Shown piece after piece: positions 47,615-58,873 of a stretch of 64,000 bases of DNA. Within the stretch, counting starts at the first letter, position 1. Every line of letters starts with the position of its first letter. A program made the translations under genes and the position numbers. The stretch comes from Sinonovacula constricta (Eukaryota; Mollusca; Bivalvia; Cardiida; Solecurtidae), in contig CM017564.1 of assembly GCA_007844125.1 (NCBI GenBank), positions 22,128,034-22,192,033 of the forward strand, in the 5' to 3' direction. The notes under the pieces are model-generated. The model was given only the letters and a program-made list of their open reading frames with translations. It did no database searches and was not told the origin of the DNA.

Positions 47615-48659
47615 GAAGAGTATGGATTTATGGATTTTGAAAGCAGTGTTATTCTGGCCAATTCTTGTTCTGTTCAGTCCGAAAAGACGACAGCAAATTT
47701 ACCAATAAACCCACGGTCGACGAATGCAGTAAAACGGAATTGTAGAGCGTGGCTATGCGACGATGCTTCCGGACTGTTTATATATATTCAAATCAATTTT
47801 TAATTATGTTTTAAAATCAGTTTTTGCATATTGTATGAAAAATATAGAATAATAATTTTAACACGATAAACAAACTATGTCTATGAAGAACTTGATGACC
47901 GTATATTTTATCTGCAGGATTATTTTGAAACACATCTATTGATGGCAATCATAGTGAACTCATCTTACAGGTATCAATTTCTCTTTAATTTTAATTTTTA
48001 ATCCGACTGTGATTTAACTGATGGTATCGCGATTTTGTTTCTTGCCTTCGCCTTTTTACTTAACAGGAAAACAACCCCATTTCCATTCTCTGCATTTTTT
48101 TGCGGATATACATGTAAAACTGGTAATTCCCTATAACTAGGAATAAAATTGCAATACCGTTACCCCTGTTAGATAACACAGAAAAATAAAGATAAGATGT
48201 TCTACTACTACTGTTTCTGTAACATGTTGAGATCGCTTTATGTAGTAAGTGAGAAACTTCAATCTTTGTTTGTGATTATGTTCACCAATATTCCGGCACA
48301 TCGTTCCACTGATGATCGAGCAAAATCTAAGCAACTTTGTCATAGCATTTAATCAACGCTCAACCGTAGGTATGAGTATCACAGTTGGCACAACAAAATT
48401 GAATCAGTAGTTAAACAAAATTAAACTTGAACGTTAAACTAATTTTTATTTGATATCTGTCCGAGGACTTATTATGATTGTGTATATTTGAATGTTAACA
48501 CAACATTGTTACAACTTGTATGGAAGAATAGGTCAGTTTATTGCTTACAAATCGAAGGAAGTTGTAACGTACTTGCCAAATTGCAGCTGGTATCGGATAT
48601 TTCGGACCAATTTGAATTTCTACTTACACCAGTAAAATATTGGTACCGGAAATGATCGA
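47615..48659. other. No gene seen
   Basis: AT-rich with no recognised feature; a GC-balanced stretch continues to about 47780. Confidence 0.5.
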
Positions 48660-48800
48660 GCAACATGCGTTTTATTGATGTCAAATGTAAAACATGAAAC
48701 ATAACACCCCACTTGCCATTACAATCAGAAATGTTCTACCATAGCCACGCTGAATAGTGAGCTATGTTTCAATCAACATCGTGCTTATATTTTAATAATG
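48660..48800 (+). repeat. Dispersed repeat family E fragment
   Basis: Contains gcgttttattgatgtcaaat and agccacgctgaatagtgag followed by ctatgtttcaatcaacat, the same order as at 61430-61560 and 51040-51130. Confidence 0.55.
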
Positions 48801-48977
48801 GTGGATATGCAACGTGAGCTATTTTTATGAAAAAAAAAAAAAAGAAAACAGAGTACTTATTAAGATCTGGAACCCTATCTGACGACAGTCAAAACAGCTG
48901 TTTTATAATAATTTATTACAGCCATATATTTATGATTCATGCATACCAGTTCAAAATATATTGCCCTACAATCGAAT

Positions 48978-49011
48978 AATGATGATGATGATGATGATGA
49001 TAGTAGTAGTA

Positions 49012-49055
<44 letters not shown>

Positions 49056-49060
49056 ACTAC

Positions 49061-49108
<48 letters not shown>

Positions 49109-49122
49109 TAATACAAAATAAC

Positions 49123-49182
<60 letters not shown>

Positions 49183-49185
49183 AAT
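48978..49185 (+). repeat. Compound trinucleotide microsatellite
   Basis: (GAT)n at 48978-49002 passes into (TAG)n to 49013 and then (AAT)n to about 49180 with a few interruptions (actact, aaaataatac). Long frames on both strands here are artefacts. Confidence 0.97.
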
Positions 49186-49699
49186 GTCTAAATATGGGAG
49201 ACAATCATTCCAAAATTATAATTTGATTAAATGATTTGTCTCCCTTTAAGTGAACCTGCATTTTCTAACGCTTTTAACTGCCATCATAAGAAGTATTTTG
49301 TCCATTTTACTTGTGCATGAACTAACGTGGGTCTTTAAGATTGAACACATTACTAGACGCAATCTAGATCACCAGTCCATATAATTTTTATAACCTTGAA
49401 AGACCTATATGTGCGTCAATTTACAATATGACAGAACAACTATTTTAGCGGCATTGGAAACGCTGGGCACGATTGCAATCTGTGCATGATGTCTAGAGTT
49501 TATTTCAATTAATCTCCACACATATTTGACGCAAGTATCCAGTCTTATCAATGATATCAAAATTAGAAAAGAATGGCTTTCTATGTAATAGAGTAAAGTG
49601 AAAATTTGACTATGTATCTGTCATAAACTCGGGCGCAAATGCTCATGGAAGTATATCCTGTCCTTCCAAGCAATACAAACTTATTTGACACATCCAACT
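49186..49699. other. No gene seen
   Basis: AT-rich spacer. Confidence 0.55.
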
Positions 49700-49825
49700 C
49701 ACACATACACACGCGCGCACGCACGCACACACACACCACCACCACCACCATCACCTCTACCCCTACCCTTACACACCACCCCTACCCTCTCTACCCCTAC
49801 CCCACCCCCCACCCCCCCCCAAACG
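49700..49825 (+). repeat. CA / CCA / CCCCTA-rich simple repeat
   Basis: Runs of (CA)n with CG (49703-49735) are followed by (CCA)n, then irregular ccccta/cccacc blocks. The strand is almost free of G and the opposite strand is G-rich. Confidence 0.9.
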
Positions 49826-51029
49826 AAAAAACTCCAGTTGATGCTTAATACTAAGATCACTGCTGGGCTACGACTGCAGAGAACGTTCTTTGATGATGAC
49901 ATTTCGGAAAAGTTACATTTGTTCGTTACAAGTTGTTATGACCGCTGTCGCTATTTAAGATTATTTATATAATGGCACGTTTACTAAACGACGAAATGGT
50001 GTAGCAGAAAGGACAAGCCAACAACAAACGAGTACAATAATGTTTTATTTTAATAAACTATTAAATTTATGGCGTAATACAACAATAACAAATAAATCAG
50101 ACAAAATTTCAGAAATCAAAATAAAAGTTAGCTTAGAGCTTGTCCCTTTAGGAGGTGTCCCTTTAATAGTCCCATTAATAATCCAACGTCGAATAATCCT
50201 AAAGATTTTTCGGTAGATTCCCCCTTGTAGAAAAGCAGAGTTGAAATAATCCAAAGGTACAACAATACACAAATGTGAATGATATAATTCCAAATTCAAC
50301 ACTTTAATATTTATATCACTGTAGAATATAGTAAGTCCACGTAAGTTCCAACACAAAAAGATTTAATAAAAAGCTGCAAGTATTTCCAAACTAAATGTCC
50401 AAACTCTAATGCAAACTTTTATCCAAACCCTTTATCCAAACTTCCTTAAAATCGGCAAACACGCCCTTATATATACCAAATTAATTGCAAGAACATCCAC
50501 GAAACCCAGTTAAAAATAAAAAAAATGAAGTTTCTAACATGATCCCTTTTCTTTCTAGCAGTTACGCGAATGCTACGTCATCAAAACCACAACGGTAAAA
50601 CAACCCTTAACCTGACTAGCGTAACCTTAAACGCTGGTGTACTACTGTACATAACAAAGTGAATGAAAGAAGTGTCTGTTTAAATTGCATTCTTCTTTTC
50701 ACAAAACAAGAAAACTTAAACAGTCAGCACTATTTAAGTTAGGGGCACATTTTACGTGGCGAAACTTAATCCAAATTGTTCAAATTTCACTAAGTATATC
50801 TTAATGGTTTAGTAAGAGTAGTGTACATTCAAACAGAAGACGAGCCAGAACACATTTGAAAATAAGTAAGAAGAAAACAGAAACAATAGGAGGAAGATAA
50901 GAAAAAGGAGGGATTGAGAACGGTGACGATAGCAGGAAGAAAACAATAATAAAAGATAATAATTTAATCGCTCATCTCGCTCGGTGTTTCACATGCGTAA
51001 CTTTTACTTGTTTTGTACAAACACATAAA
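49826..51029. other. No gene recognised
   Basis: A 103-codon minus-strand frame at 50045-50356 matches no family known to me and has no clear splice sites. The rest is AT-rich. Confidence 0.45.
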
Positions 51030-51260
51030 TTAATATTGCCTGAAAAGATCACACGAAATGCCTTTATTGGTGTCCTAAAGCTATATGTGAAAAACAAACA
51101 TCTATTTCCTATTTGAGCTACGCTATAAGTAGCTACATGTATGTTGAACTAAGGAGACCGCTTGTTGGAGATCACATTATATCATCATCCGGGTTATTTG
51201 CTCTGACGTCGATATCTTTACCATATATGGAAAATAGTCACAACCGTGGCGGTCATGTGT
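51030..51260 (+). repeat. Dispersed repeat family E copy
   Basis: Contains catctatttcctatttgagc, tacgctataagtagctac, cattatatcatcatccggg and tgacgtcgatatcttta. It matches 61430-61640 in the same strand and 35850-36045 in reverse. Confidence 0.65.
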
Positions 51261-51461
51261 TTTGACCGATCAAAGGCTCTGAAAGCTATTAATACATTTC
51301 CATCCACGTGATGGGTATACTAAACATCAAGGCTTCAGCGCTTGTAGTTTCATAAATGTTCCTATAAAACTATGTATGAAACAAGGCCCGGCCCCTGGCA
51401 ATCATATTACGCGTAGGATCAAAATAGTTTGAACATGTTCTTCCCTTTTGCAGCTAAATCA

Positions 51462-51592
51462 TCTGAGAAAGCTTAGTTGAATTTGGGCCAGTGGTTTTAG
51501 AGGAGGTGTCGTTTTATGTTGACGTACGCATGTTGTCGCATGGTAGGTTATCTTATAGCTAGCATTGCGCATTGGTCTAGGTAAGCTAAAAA
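51462..51592 (+). repeat. Dispersed repeat family H, copy 2
   Basis: Contains ctgagaaagcttagttgaat, ttgggccagtggttttagag and gaggtgtcgttttatgttga, ending in ggtaagctaaaaatg. Same layout as 59249-59383 and 7070-7200. Confidence 0.65.
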
Positions 51593-52445
51593 TGTGACTA
51601 CCTACAGACAATACAAGGACCTCAGAATAATCTTGGGCACACCTAACAATGTCCCAGTCAACATTTTGGAACAACCGGCCAGAATGTCACATGTCACTAA
51701 GGACGAAAGAGCATGTAGTTATATTTTGGGCCAGAGTCTGAAAAAATCATCTAACCCAGTTAACCAGTTCCTCGGAATTGGATACTACGTATGCAGTAAA
51801 AAAGCTAAATTAGTTGAACAAATCTTTCCTGTTGAGCAACAATTTCAGAACAGGACAGATAAGTATGTGTCCCTCTGAGGTTGAGCCGTATGTGCTCGTT
51901 GTACAATGTTACACATATCTATAATTAACAATTAACCAAACAGATCACCGCATTCAAATCAGGGCAATTACATTATAGCACTGGAACAATTAGATAACAT
52001 CCATTCAAACTGGTTTCAAATACTGAAAGATGGAAGCAAAGATTCAAATACAGTGTTGTTTCTGCCTTTGTTAAACATAGTCAAAATTAAACAGGCACAT
52101 ATAACATCTTAGATAAAACTTACCTCTACACGGCAAACTTAAATGACATAGTGGATGCATTTAGCTGGATATTAAGAAGGAAAATAAATGTTATGCATTC
52201 ACTTTTTTTTGCATCACTAACATCAATTAAATTGCAAATCTACACCCGGCTTCCAAAACATATAAGAAAACAAATAATTCACAGAGTCACAGAAGGGTCA
52301 CACAGTAAAACTATAAGCGTGACCAGATCATGTAGGAATATCTGGTAACTAACGTGCTGACGCAACACATCATAGAAATGCCTTTTATTTGAATTTCCAA
52401 ACTCAAAACTAGATAATGCAATATGTTGAGCTATATGTCTTTATC
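51593..52445. other. No gene recognised
   Basis: A 94-codon frame (51594-51878, MTTYRQYKDLRIILG...) starts at the edge of family H. I do not recognise it and do not call it a gene. Confidence 0.4.
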
Positions 52446-52721
52446 AGGGAGGGATTTGCAGGCATTTTTGCCAATACTTTGCAACAACATTTCTACCATT
52501 ATAGCACAGGGGCACTTATGAGGTGCCAAGGGACTGAACCTGGCCAGTCCATTATACTGACACCGACGAGGCAGGCGTAATGCTGCCCCTTAGCCCCGAG
52601 CGTTAGGAGGGAAGACACTACTACCAACTTTAAAGTCTTTGGTTTGACCCGGCCGGTGTTTGAACCCGCTACCGCTTGATCCGCAAGCCGACGTTCTATG
52701 AATTGAGCTATTGTGGCCGGT
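52446..52721 (-). mobile_element. SINE family A, copy 2
   Basis: Reverse-strand full-length copy of the element at 15834-16105. It has 5' ACCGGCCACAATAGCTCAAT, the B-box region GGTTCAAACACC-like (gggttcaaacaccgg), the central ccctcctaacgctcggggct and 3' aaatccctccctga. It is more diverged, and no target-site duplication is evident, so it is probably the older insertion. Confidence 0.9.
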
Positions 52722-52854
52722 AGGAGAAAAAATAAATACTATGATCTCTTTGAAGCTGAAAAAGGATAAACATTGAATCGATGGTCGCCCTGTAAAGTAT
52801 TATTAAATCTTATTAAAATATTATTAGTCATAAAGTTGAATGGAGGTGTGAACA

Positions 52855-52950
52855 CACTGGTCCATACCAGAATCGAACTGGTGATTCAACACAGAATCGC
52901 ACCTACACAGACCAAATGTCTCCAACACCCCAGTCCGACCACTATATAGT
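52855..52950 (-). mobile_element. Degenerate tRNA-like sequence
   Basis: On the minus strand, AGTGGTCGGACTGGGG is A-box-like and CAGTTCGATTCTGG is B-box-like, about 75 nt apart. It does not fold into a proper cloverleaf. It is possibly a decayed SINE head; only one copy is seen. Confidence 0.35.
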
Positions 52951-53917
52951 TGAAACTTAAAGGTATACACAAGTTAGATGTGTTATAAGTAATCCTGTTG
53001 CTTCTATATAGTCTTAAAATGCCTCTGTAACAATAACAAGTAAGGCTGAGTACTGGTTCTTGTTAGGATACACATACTGGTATGCAGTGTTTCGTTGAAA
53101 CAGGCGGTCCCTTCACTATCAAACAAGTATCTAAAACTTGCCTTCTAATCAGTTGTTTGTTTACATTTCATTGAATTTCCCTGATATATAACGCATGTAT
53201 GATCACTTACATCTAGATATGTATCTAACTACTGCCCTGGGAAAGTTCTTTCTCCTCCCTCCTCTCTCCCATTTTCACCCTTACTGCCCATCCCCCCTCT
53301 TTGTCATACATTCTCAATTTTGTTCATATTATCCCATTATGTCTTTTTATTAAATACAGTATACAGTTCTACTGGTTTATCAGGAACTTTTTACTATTTC
53401 TGCCAACAAGAACTGTATCCTGGCTTTTAAATTTATAATCAAGTCTAGGATGGGGTTCGAATAAAGAAGGTATGAGGTGGTGTATAACTACAATGGTTTA
53501 GCTTATTTAAAAACAACTATAAATAATCCTCCAGTTTCATTTTTGTATCCGGGTCTATAGTTTATTCTAGCTTGAGCACTGCAAATAAACCAATAAACAA
53601 TACAAATACGTTGCAAGACTAACATCATTAATACAACCACATACATGTACATAATTAAATCGCACATATTATAGAATCACATATTTATAATTAGACAATG
53701 TATCCATTTAATGGATATCTCTCTGCAGACAAACCATATATAAAATAAATACACATATATAAAAGTGGCCAAGATAATAGTGCAATAATTAAAACATATA
53801 AAACCATTATTCATTTATAAATCTAATAAGTAAACAGTAAATAAACATGTACATATATGTATTAACTTACATACCAGTTGTGGACCAGACTCTATCTAGC
53901 CACACAGCTCTCCACAC
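52951..53917. other. No gene seen
   Basis: AT-rich sequence with a pyrimidine-rich stretch at 53250-53300. Confidence 0.5.
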
Positions 53918-53930
53918 CCACACCAAAACG

Positions 53931-54250
53931 CTCGCTTGAGACAAGCTCATCACAAGTTTGCGACAAGTTTGCGCAAGCTTGCCGCAATCTTAATAAGATT
54001 GCATTTCTTAAACATTATGGTTGCGGATGCGAGCACGCTCGCTTGCTTGGAAATTAAGGTTGCGGTTTGGTTTTGTTCGCACACTTCTCGCAATTTTAAA
54101 TACCATTAAGATTGCGAGAAGCTTGCGGCCTTGCAAGCTTGTAATCTTCTATTCCTTTGAAGATTGCGATAAGCTTGCGGTCTTGCAAGCTTAAAATTAA
54201 TTAAATTTAACATTAGGATTGCAGATAGGTTGTGGTCTTGCAAGCATACA
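53931..54250 (+). repeat. Left subterminal GCAAGCTTGC-rich cluster
   Basis: Repeated gcaagcttgcc, ttgcgacaagtttgcg, ccgcaatcttaataagat and ttgcggtcttgcaagctt motifs on both strands. They match the cluster at 58180-58860 in inverted orientation. Confidence 0.8.
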
Positions 54251-55511
54251 AATTATTCCAAGACATTAAGAAATTTATTTTGTATTTCTTTAAATAAATA
54301 ACATTGAAAGAGAACTTTGCATGACCAGTTCAAACAAAGATTCTGGTCAAGTACTGTGAAGATTAGGCCCCCAAAATGTCTTGTTCTCAATGTTTTTATA
54401 GATTTGACTAAGTTACCTACTTTTTGATCATGTGACCTATTTATTAACTCATCAAAGATTTCATACAGACAAACATTTAATGACATTCTGACCAGCGTTG
54501 GTTAAGATAGGATCAAAACGGTAGCCTTTAAAGTGATTACGAGCAAATTGTTGTTGCAGCTAGATGGACAGTTGGTTATGAGAAAAGCTCGGCTGAATGT
54601 GACATAAAATAGCTCCAAATACATTGTACTATTTGCCATTTTTTAACTTTATTTTGTCATTATTTATTATTAAACAGAGATCACACAACCATATACAAAA
54701 CAGTCCCAGACTTACTCTCCCTAGAAAGTAATTTGGTAACAATACTTTACTCCTGTCTTGAGTTATTTATAGAAAATCCAAAAATATTTATAACTTTTCT
54801 TGACGACAATTGATCCCTTAAGCAATTCTAAACATATTCTTCCCATGAGATAGCTAGTTACATACTTAACTTGATCAATCCTCAAAAAAGAAGATAATGA
54901 ACAGGAACAAAATAAAATGTATTTAGTAACAGTCACTCAGTCCATCAAACTAATGGACAACAAAAACAATTCCAAACTTGGGTATCCCATAAACAAGCTA
55001 ACTACCAAATTTGATATCAATATCTACATCTGATATCAATATCTATCCTGACTAGACATGGAAAGCAAACTGCTAATTGAGTTACAGTGACCTTGACCTG
55101 ACTGATCACAAACGCAATATTTAACTATGTTATCATTTAAGACAGCTACAAAACATTTGGTAATAATAGCTCAGTAAAGAAAAATGATCCAATTCCAAAG
55201 AAGTCGGTTTTTTATAACTTTTTTGTTGTTGTCTTTCGAAAACCTGATCAAGTAGATCTACAGTCTAATATCTAATATGACAACAAAATTACAGAACAGA
55301 CAGTAGAGTATCACGTTAAAACCACTCTAACTTTATTGGGAATGTGAATAAACACCATTTAATAATAAAAGTTTGAAAGTCGCTTTTACGGTGATTCAGT
55401 AAAAGTCAATCGTAACTTTCGGAAAATAACCGAAGAAATCGCCGAGGGGTCCCGATTTACAATAGCACTTTACAATACACTACACTTCCGGCCGCGCCAA
55501 TTTTCAACGAG
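54251..55511. other. Interior of the candidate transposon, 5' side
   Basis: AT-rich with no recognised domain. From about 55380 to 55511 it becomes more GC-balanced (cttccggccgcgccaatttt), which suits a promoter or 5' UTR for the following exons. Confidence 0.4.
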
Positions 55512-57671
55512 ATGCAAAAAGATGTGTTGAAAAAAATGAAAACATCGACTTTCCTTCACTGGACTGCTAAGCAGAGGTGAGACATTGATCTACTTAAACA
55601 AGTATAAGAAGCAAAACATTTTAAATCAGGTTTTTTTAACGTAGTAAGTTTAGTACTTTAACGGTTTAGAATGCAAAATTAACGTGTCAAATATTTTCGC
55701 CATTTTTCTTCAGTTCCGACATTTCACTTTAGTTGTTTCTTATCACAAACGTTTTCTGAAACCGTTGACTTTTCCATAAACATTTGGTATCTACTGTATA
55801 TTTAATTTATGCTTCAGTTAGAGTTGATAAGGTTCTGACAAGTTTGATCGTAAGACATTTTTGTAATATTGTTTTTTTTAGAGTGACCCGATTAACGGTA
55901 ATATCCAGTTACCGGATATTTCTGAGTTTACACAAGGATACATTTCATACTATAGAAATAAAGGCACATAAAACGGTTTCAAGTGGCAACACAATATTTT
56001 TTTGTTGTTGTTGATTACATTGTTGTGTTAAAAAATAAATTTAGGTCACCGGTAATAGATATCAAAGATAACTTGTACATGATGGTTGAGCACATCATTA
56101 ACTGTGTTTGCTTGTATGGTATTGCCACTCATGTAAAGTATTTTATTTTCTGTAATTGTTTGAAACAGCCAGATGCAAGTCAACAAAAAAGAATCAGAAT
56201 TGCAGACTGATGTCAACAGGGAAGTCAGTGAAGAGCAATGCATGGATGACAGGCAAAAGTTGAAAAGGTACAAAGATAACTATGCAGCATTTTGACCTTT
56301 GTACCAGTTATTGTATTATTGCATTTGCTATTTTTTAGCATTTACAGTGTTAATCATTAATTGCATGGCACAGCTGTTGGTACATGAAGGTGTCATTGTT
56401 GGGAAATCATGTTGTTTTGATTTTGTTTATTTATTGTTACATCGCACTTGACACATTTATGGCCATATTGGTGACGTCCAGGTAATTATTGGTGGAGGAA
56501 AACCTCCCTAAATGAAAGTTCCCACCATGACCAGGACTCGAACCCACGCGGTGAGGGGCTGAGGAGCTTCAAGTCAGCAAGTCTGTTTTGATTGCAATAT
56601 TATAATATTAAAATTAATTAGTATATATAAATTTCAATTTTCTTTGTTCTCTGTATTCACTTACATTAATAACAAAAATCTTGCTGTAATAACTTACATT
56701 TTGATTTTACTGGCTTTATCTGTAAGTGTGTTTATGGTTGGCCTGGTGTCAGGATAATGTGACTGCGTGTGGTATCATGTCAGTTGTTCACGGCATACTT
56801 TACACAGTGAAGGCAGCACTATATCGGCTTCAAGTGAACACCGTCTCCAGATAACTGAAATACTACTGTTGGTGGCACAATCAACCCAATAAACAATCAA
56901 ACCACCAACAATATTCAAATTTATTTGAAGACAGTGCTCAATCGAAATCAATATAGAGCTGTCTTTACTGATTATAGCATGCCATGAACACCTGGCATGA
57001 TACATCCAGTCACATTATCCTGACACCTGACTGACCAGTCATAGAATTACCTGTCTATTTGATTGAGTATTAGCCAGGGAGCAATAACACTACCATTTAA
57101 CATGACTTTGGTATGTTGCAGCCCAGACTGAACCCAATGCCTCTAGTACCAGGAGCCAGCACTCTACTGATTGCGCTACCAGGTCTGGTGTTTTACTTTT
57201 ACCCCTTTGTGCATATTAATGCTTATAAAGTAACCAAGATAGTATTTAGTTAAGCTGTACTTGATAGTTTCTCAGCTCAGGCTTTAAACATAGAAAATAT
57301 GGGGGTGCTTTTGCCTATAGCTCCTGTAAAATTGCTGTTTTACAGAATAGGCAAGTTTGCATCATGACCAGAGCTGTAAAAGTTTGTGTCAGCATCTAAA
57401 TTGTTTTTTTTTTTTTTTTTGTTTATTTCCGTTTTTTGGTAAAATCCAATCTATTTCTTTCAATCTGTGAACACTTATTCTTTATCATAATTTGACTGAA
57501 AAATCATAAGGTGCCTGTGTGGTGCAAATAACACAAGACCCTCACATACTAAATAGATCTAACATCTAAATAAAAAAATCAGGTAATGAAAAAATAAATT
57601 TAAATAATGCAGAATGTTGGATTGTTTTCTTTTTCAGACGTAATTTGAGAAAAAATACATTTGCTGTGCAG
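55512..57671 (+). CDS. Three-exon candidate gene inside the TIR element
   Basis: Exon 1 is 55512-55576 (MQKDVLKKMKTSTFLHWTAK..., donor CAGAG|GTGAGA). Exon 2 is 56169-56267 (acceptor tttgaaacag; VNKKESELQTDVNREVSEEQ; donor AAAAG|GTACAA). Exon 3 is 57638-57671 (acceptor ctttttcag; RNLRKNTFAVQ; donor CAG|GTAAGA). All joins keep one frame and give 66 codons so far. The Lys-rich start ending in a short hydrophobic motif recalls the N-terminus of some transposase-derived proteins, but this is only a resemblance. A following open stretch (57672-57825, with KDARFSHAELELSSEKSTR) is in another frame and could be part of a further exon. No catalytic domain is seen. Intron 2 holds SINE B and SINE C copies. 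Confidence 0.35.
56427..56580 (-). mobile_element. SINE family B, copy 2
   Basis: Same orientation and end (tttattgttacatcgcactt) as 14178-14400. It has the minus-strand B box GGGTTCGAGTCC and GACTTGAAGCTCC, lacks ~45 bp in the middle, and is truncated at its 5' end after the tRNA-Ser-like anticodon arm. Confidence 0.8.
56742..57190 (-). mobile_element. SINE family C, tail-to-tail pair
   Basis: The minus-strand element runs from its tRNA-like head at 57190 (accagacctggtagcgcaat, then attgggttcagtctgggc) to about 56895. Its 3' domain (gtgtcaggataatgtgactg) is then repeated on the plus strand at 56742-56885 without a head. The two 3' domains form inverted arms of about 140 bp, roughly 75% alike, meeting at ttggtgg...ccaccaa. 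The plus-strand arm is closer to the copy at 61971-62270. Confidence 0.75.
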
Positions 57672-57825
57672 GTAAGAGGAAGGATGCAAGATTCTCTCAT
57701 GCAGAACTGGAGTTGTCATCTGAGAAATCAACAAGAACTGACTATGAACTGTTTTTGAACACAATACCTGTGGTACTATTTCTTGAGTGCATTGTATGTA
57801 TTTTATTCTTAATGATAGATACTTA

Positions 57826-58179
57826 AGTTTGATTTAATCAGTTAAAATCCTATTTGCTAGACGTCCCTTGTCATGCTTTCTCATATTAATAATAAGTGCT
57901 TAGCAAGCTATGGGTTAAGAATATAAATTAATTGATAAGCATCTTTAATTTGTTTCCTTTAATAAATGACCACTTGTTCTTTGTGTTGTTGTTGTTGTTT
58001 TTTTTGCCATTGTCTTTAATTAAAGTGGAATATATTTAGTTTCTTTCTGTTGTGTTATTTTCCCTGTAAATTCTTTGTTGTATCAGATTTTTAGGTGAAA
58101 ACCATAAATGTTATCTAGTGATTTTATTTATGTCAATCTATCCACAACCTTAGCCACTCAACGGATTTGATCAAGCAAA
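57826..58179. other. Interior of the candidate transposon, 3' side
   Basis: AT-rich; nothing recognised. Confidence 0.45.
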
Positions 58180-58860
58180 GAAAAAAACAACCCACAAGCT
58201 TGGGATGATCAAGCTATTAAGTAAACAATCCTGCAAGCTTAGCGCAAGCTTGCAAGCGTGCCAAACCGCACGCATGGGATAAGGGAGCAAGCGAGTCAAA
58301 CCGCTCGCTTGGCATGATTGCGCAAGCTTGCAAGCGAGCAATCAAGCTCGGAAAGTTTCCTATCGCAACCTTGCAAGCTTGCTAAGCGTGCAAGCGAGCT
58401 TCTAAGCGAGCCAAACCGCTCGCTTGGCATGATCGCGCATGCTTGCAAGCGATCAATTAAGATCGTAATGGTTCCTATTGCAACCTTGCAAGCTTGCCAA
58501 GCTTGCAAGCGAGCTTCTAAGCGAGCCAAACCGCTCGCTTGGCATGATCGCGCATGCTTGCAAGCGATCAATTAAGATCGTAATGGTTCCTATTGCAACC
58601 TTGCAAGCTTGCCAAGCTTGCAAGCGAGCTTCTAAGCGAGCCAAACCGCTCGCTTGGCATGATCGCGCAAGCTTGCAAGCGAGCAATCAAGCGAGCAATC
58701 AAGATCGTAATGGTTCCTATCGCAACCTTGCAACCTTACTTTTAAGATTGCGGCTTTCTTATCGCAATCTTACCGCAAGCTTAAATAAGATTGCCAGACG
58801 CTTGGTTGAAATCTAACCGCAATCTTGTCGCAAACTTGCCGCAAGCTTATTTAAGCTTGC
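58180..58860 (+). repeat. Right subterminal cluster with 115-bp tandem units
   Basis: GCAAGCTTGC and GCGAGCNNNCCGCTCGC palindromes. From about 58280 to 58735 they are organised in 115-bp units (tctaagcgagccaaaccgct at 58401, 58516 and 58631). Long frames on both strands are repeat artefacts. Confidence 0.93.
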
Positions 58861-58873
58861 GGTTTTGGTGTGG

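Larger units (their letters stand above)
53918..58873. mobile_element. Candidate ~5-kb DNA transposon with inverted ends
   Basis: CCACACCAAAAC at 53918-53929 and its perfect complement GTTTTGGTGTGG at 58862-58873 face inwards, 4956 bp apart. Just inside each end are clusters of GCAAGCTTGC-type palindromes and CGCAATCTTA motifs found nowhere else in the window. Sequences just outside (acagctctccac / acagtctcccac) are similar and could be imperfect target duplications. Three small exons in phase lie inside. It could instead be two related repeat insertions in opposite orientation around a host gene. Confidence 0.45.

Noticed and set aside
48875..49204. Frames of poly-Tyr, poly-Leu, poly-Ile and poly-Asn
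   Set aside because: Translations of the trinucleotide microsatellite.
50045..50356. 103-codon minus-strand frame
   Set aside because: No recognised domain, no splice sites, AT-driven composition.
51594..51878. 94-codon frame
   Set aside because: It begins at the edge of family H, with no family recognised and no splice support.
58296..58816. Overlapping 77-112-codon frames on both strands
   Set aside because: They follow the 115-bp palindromic repeat units near the right end of the candidate transposon.
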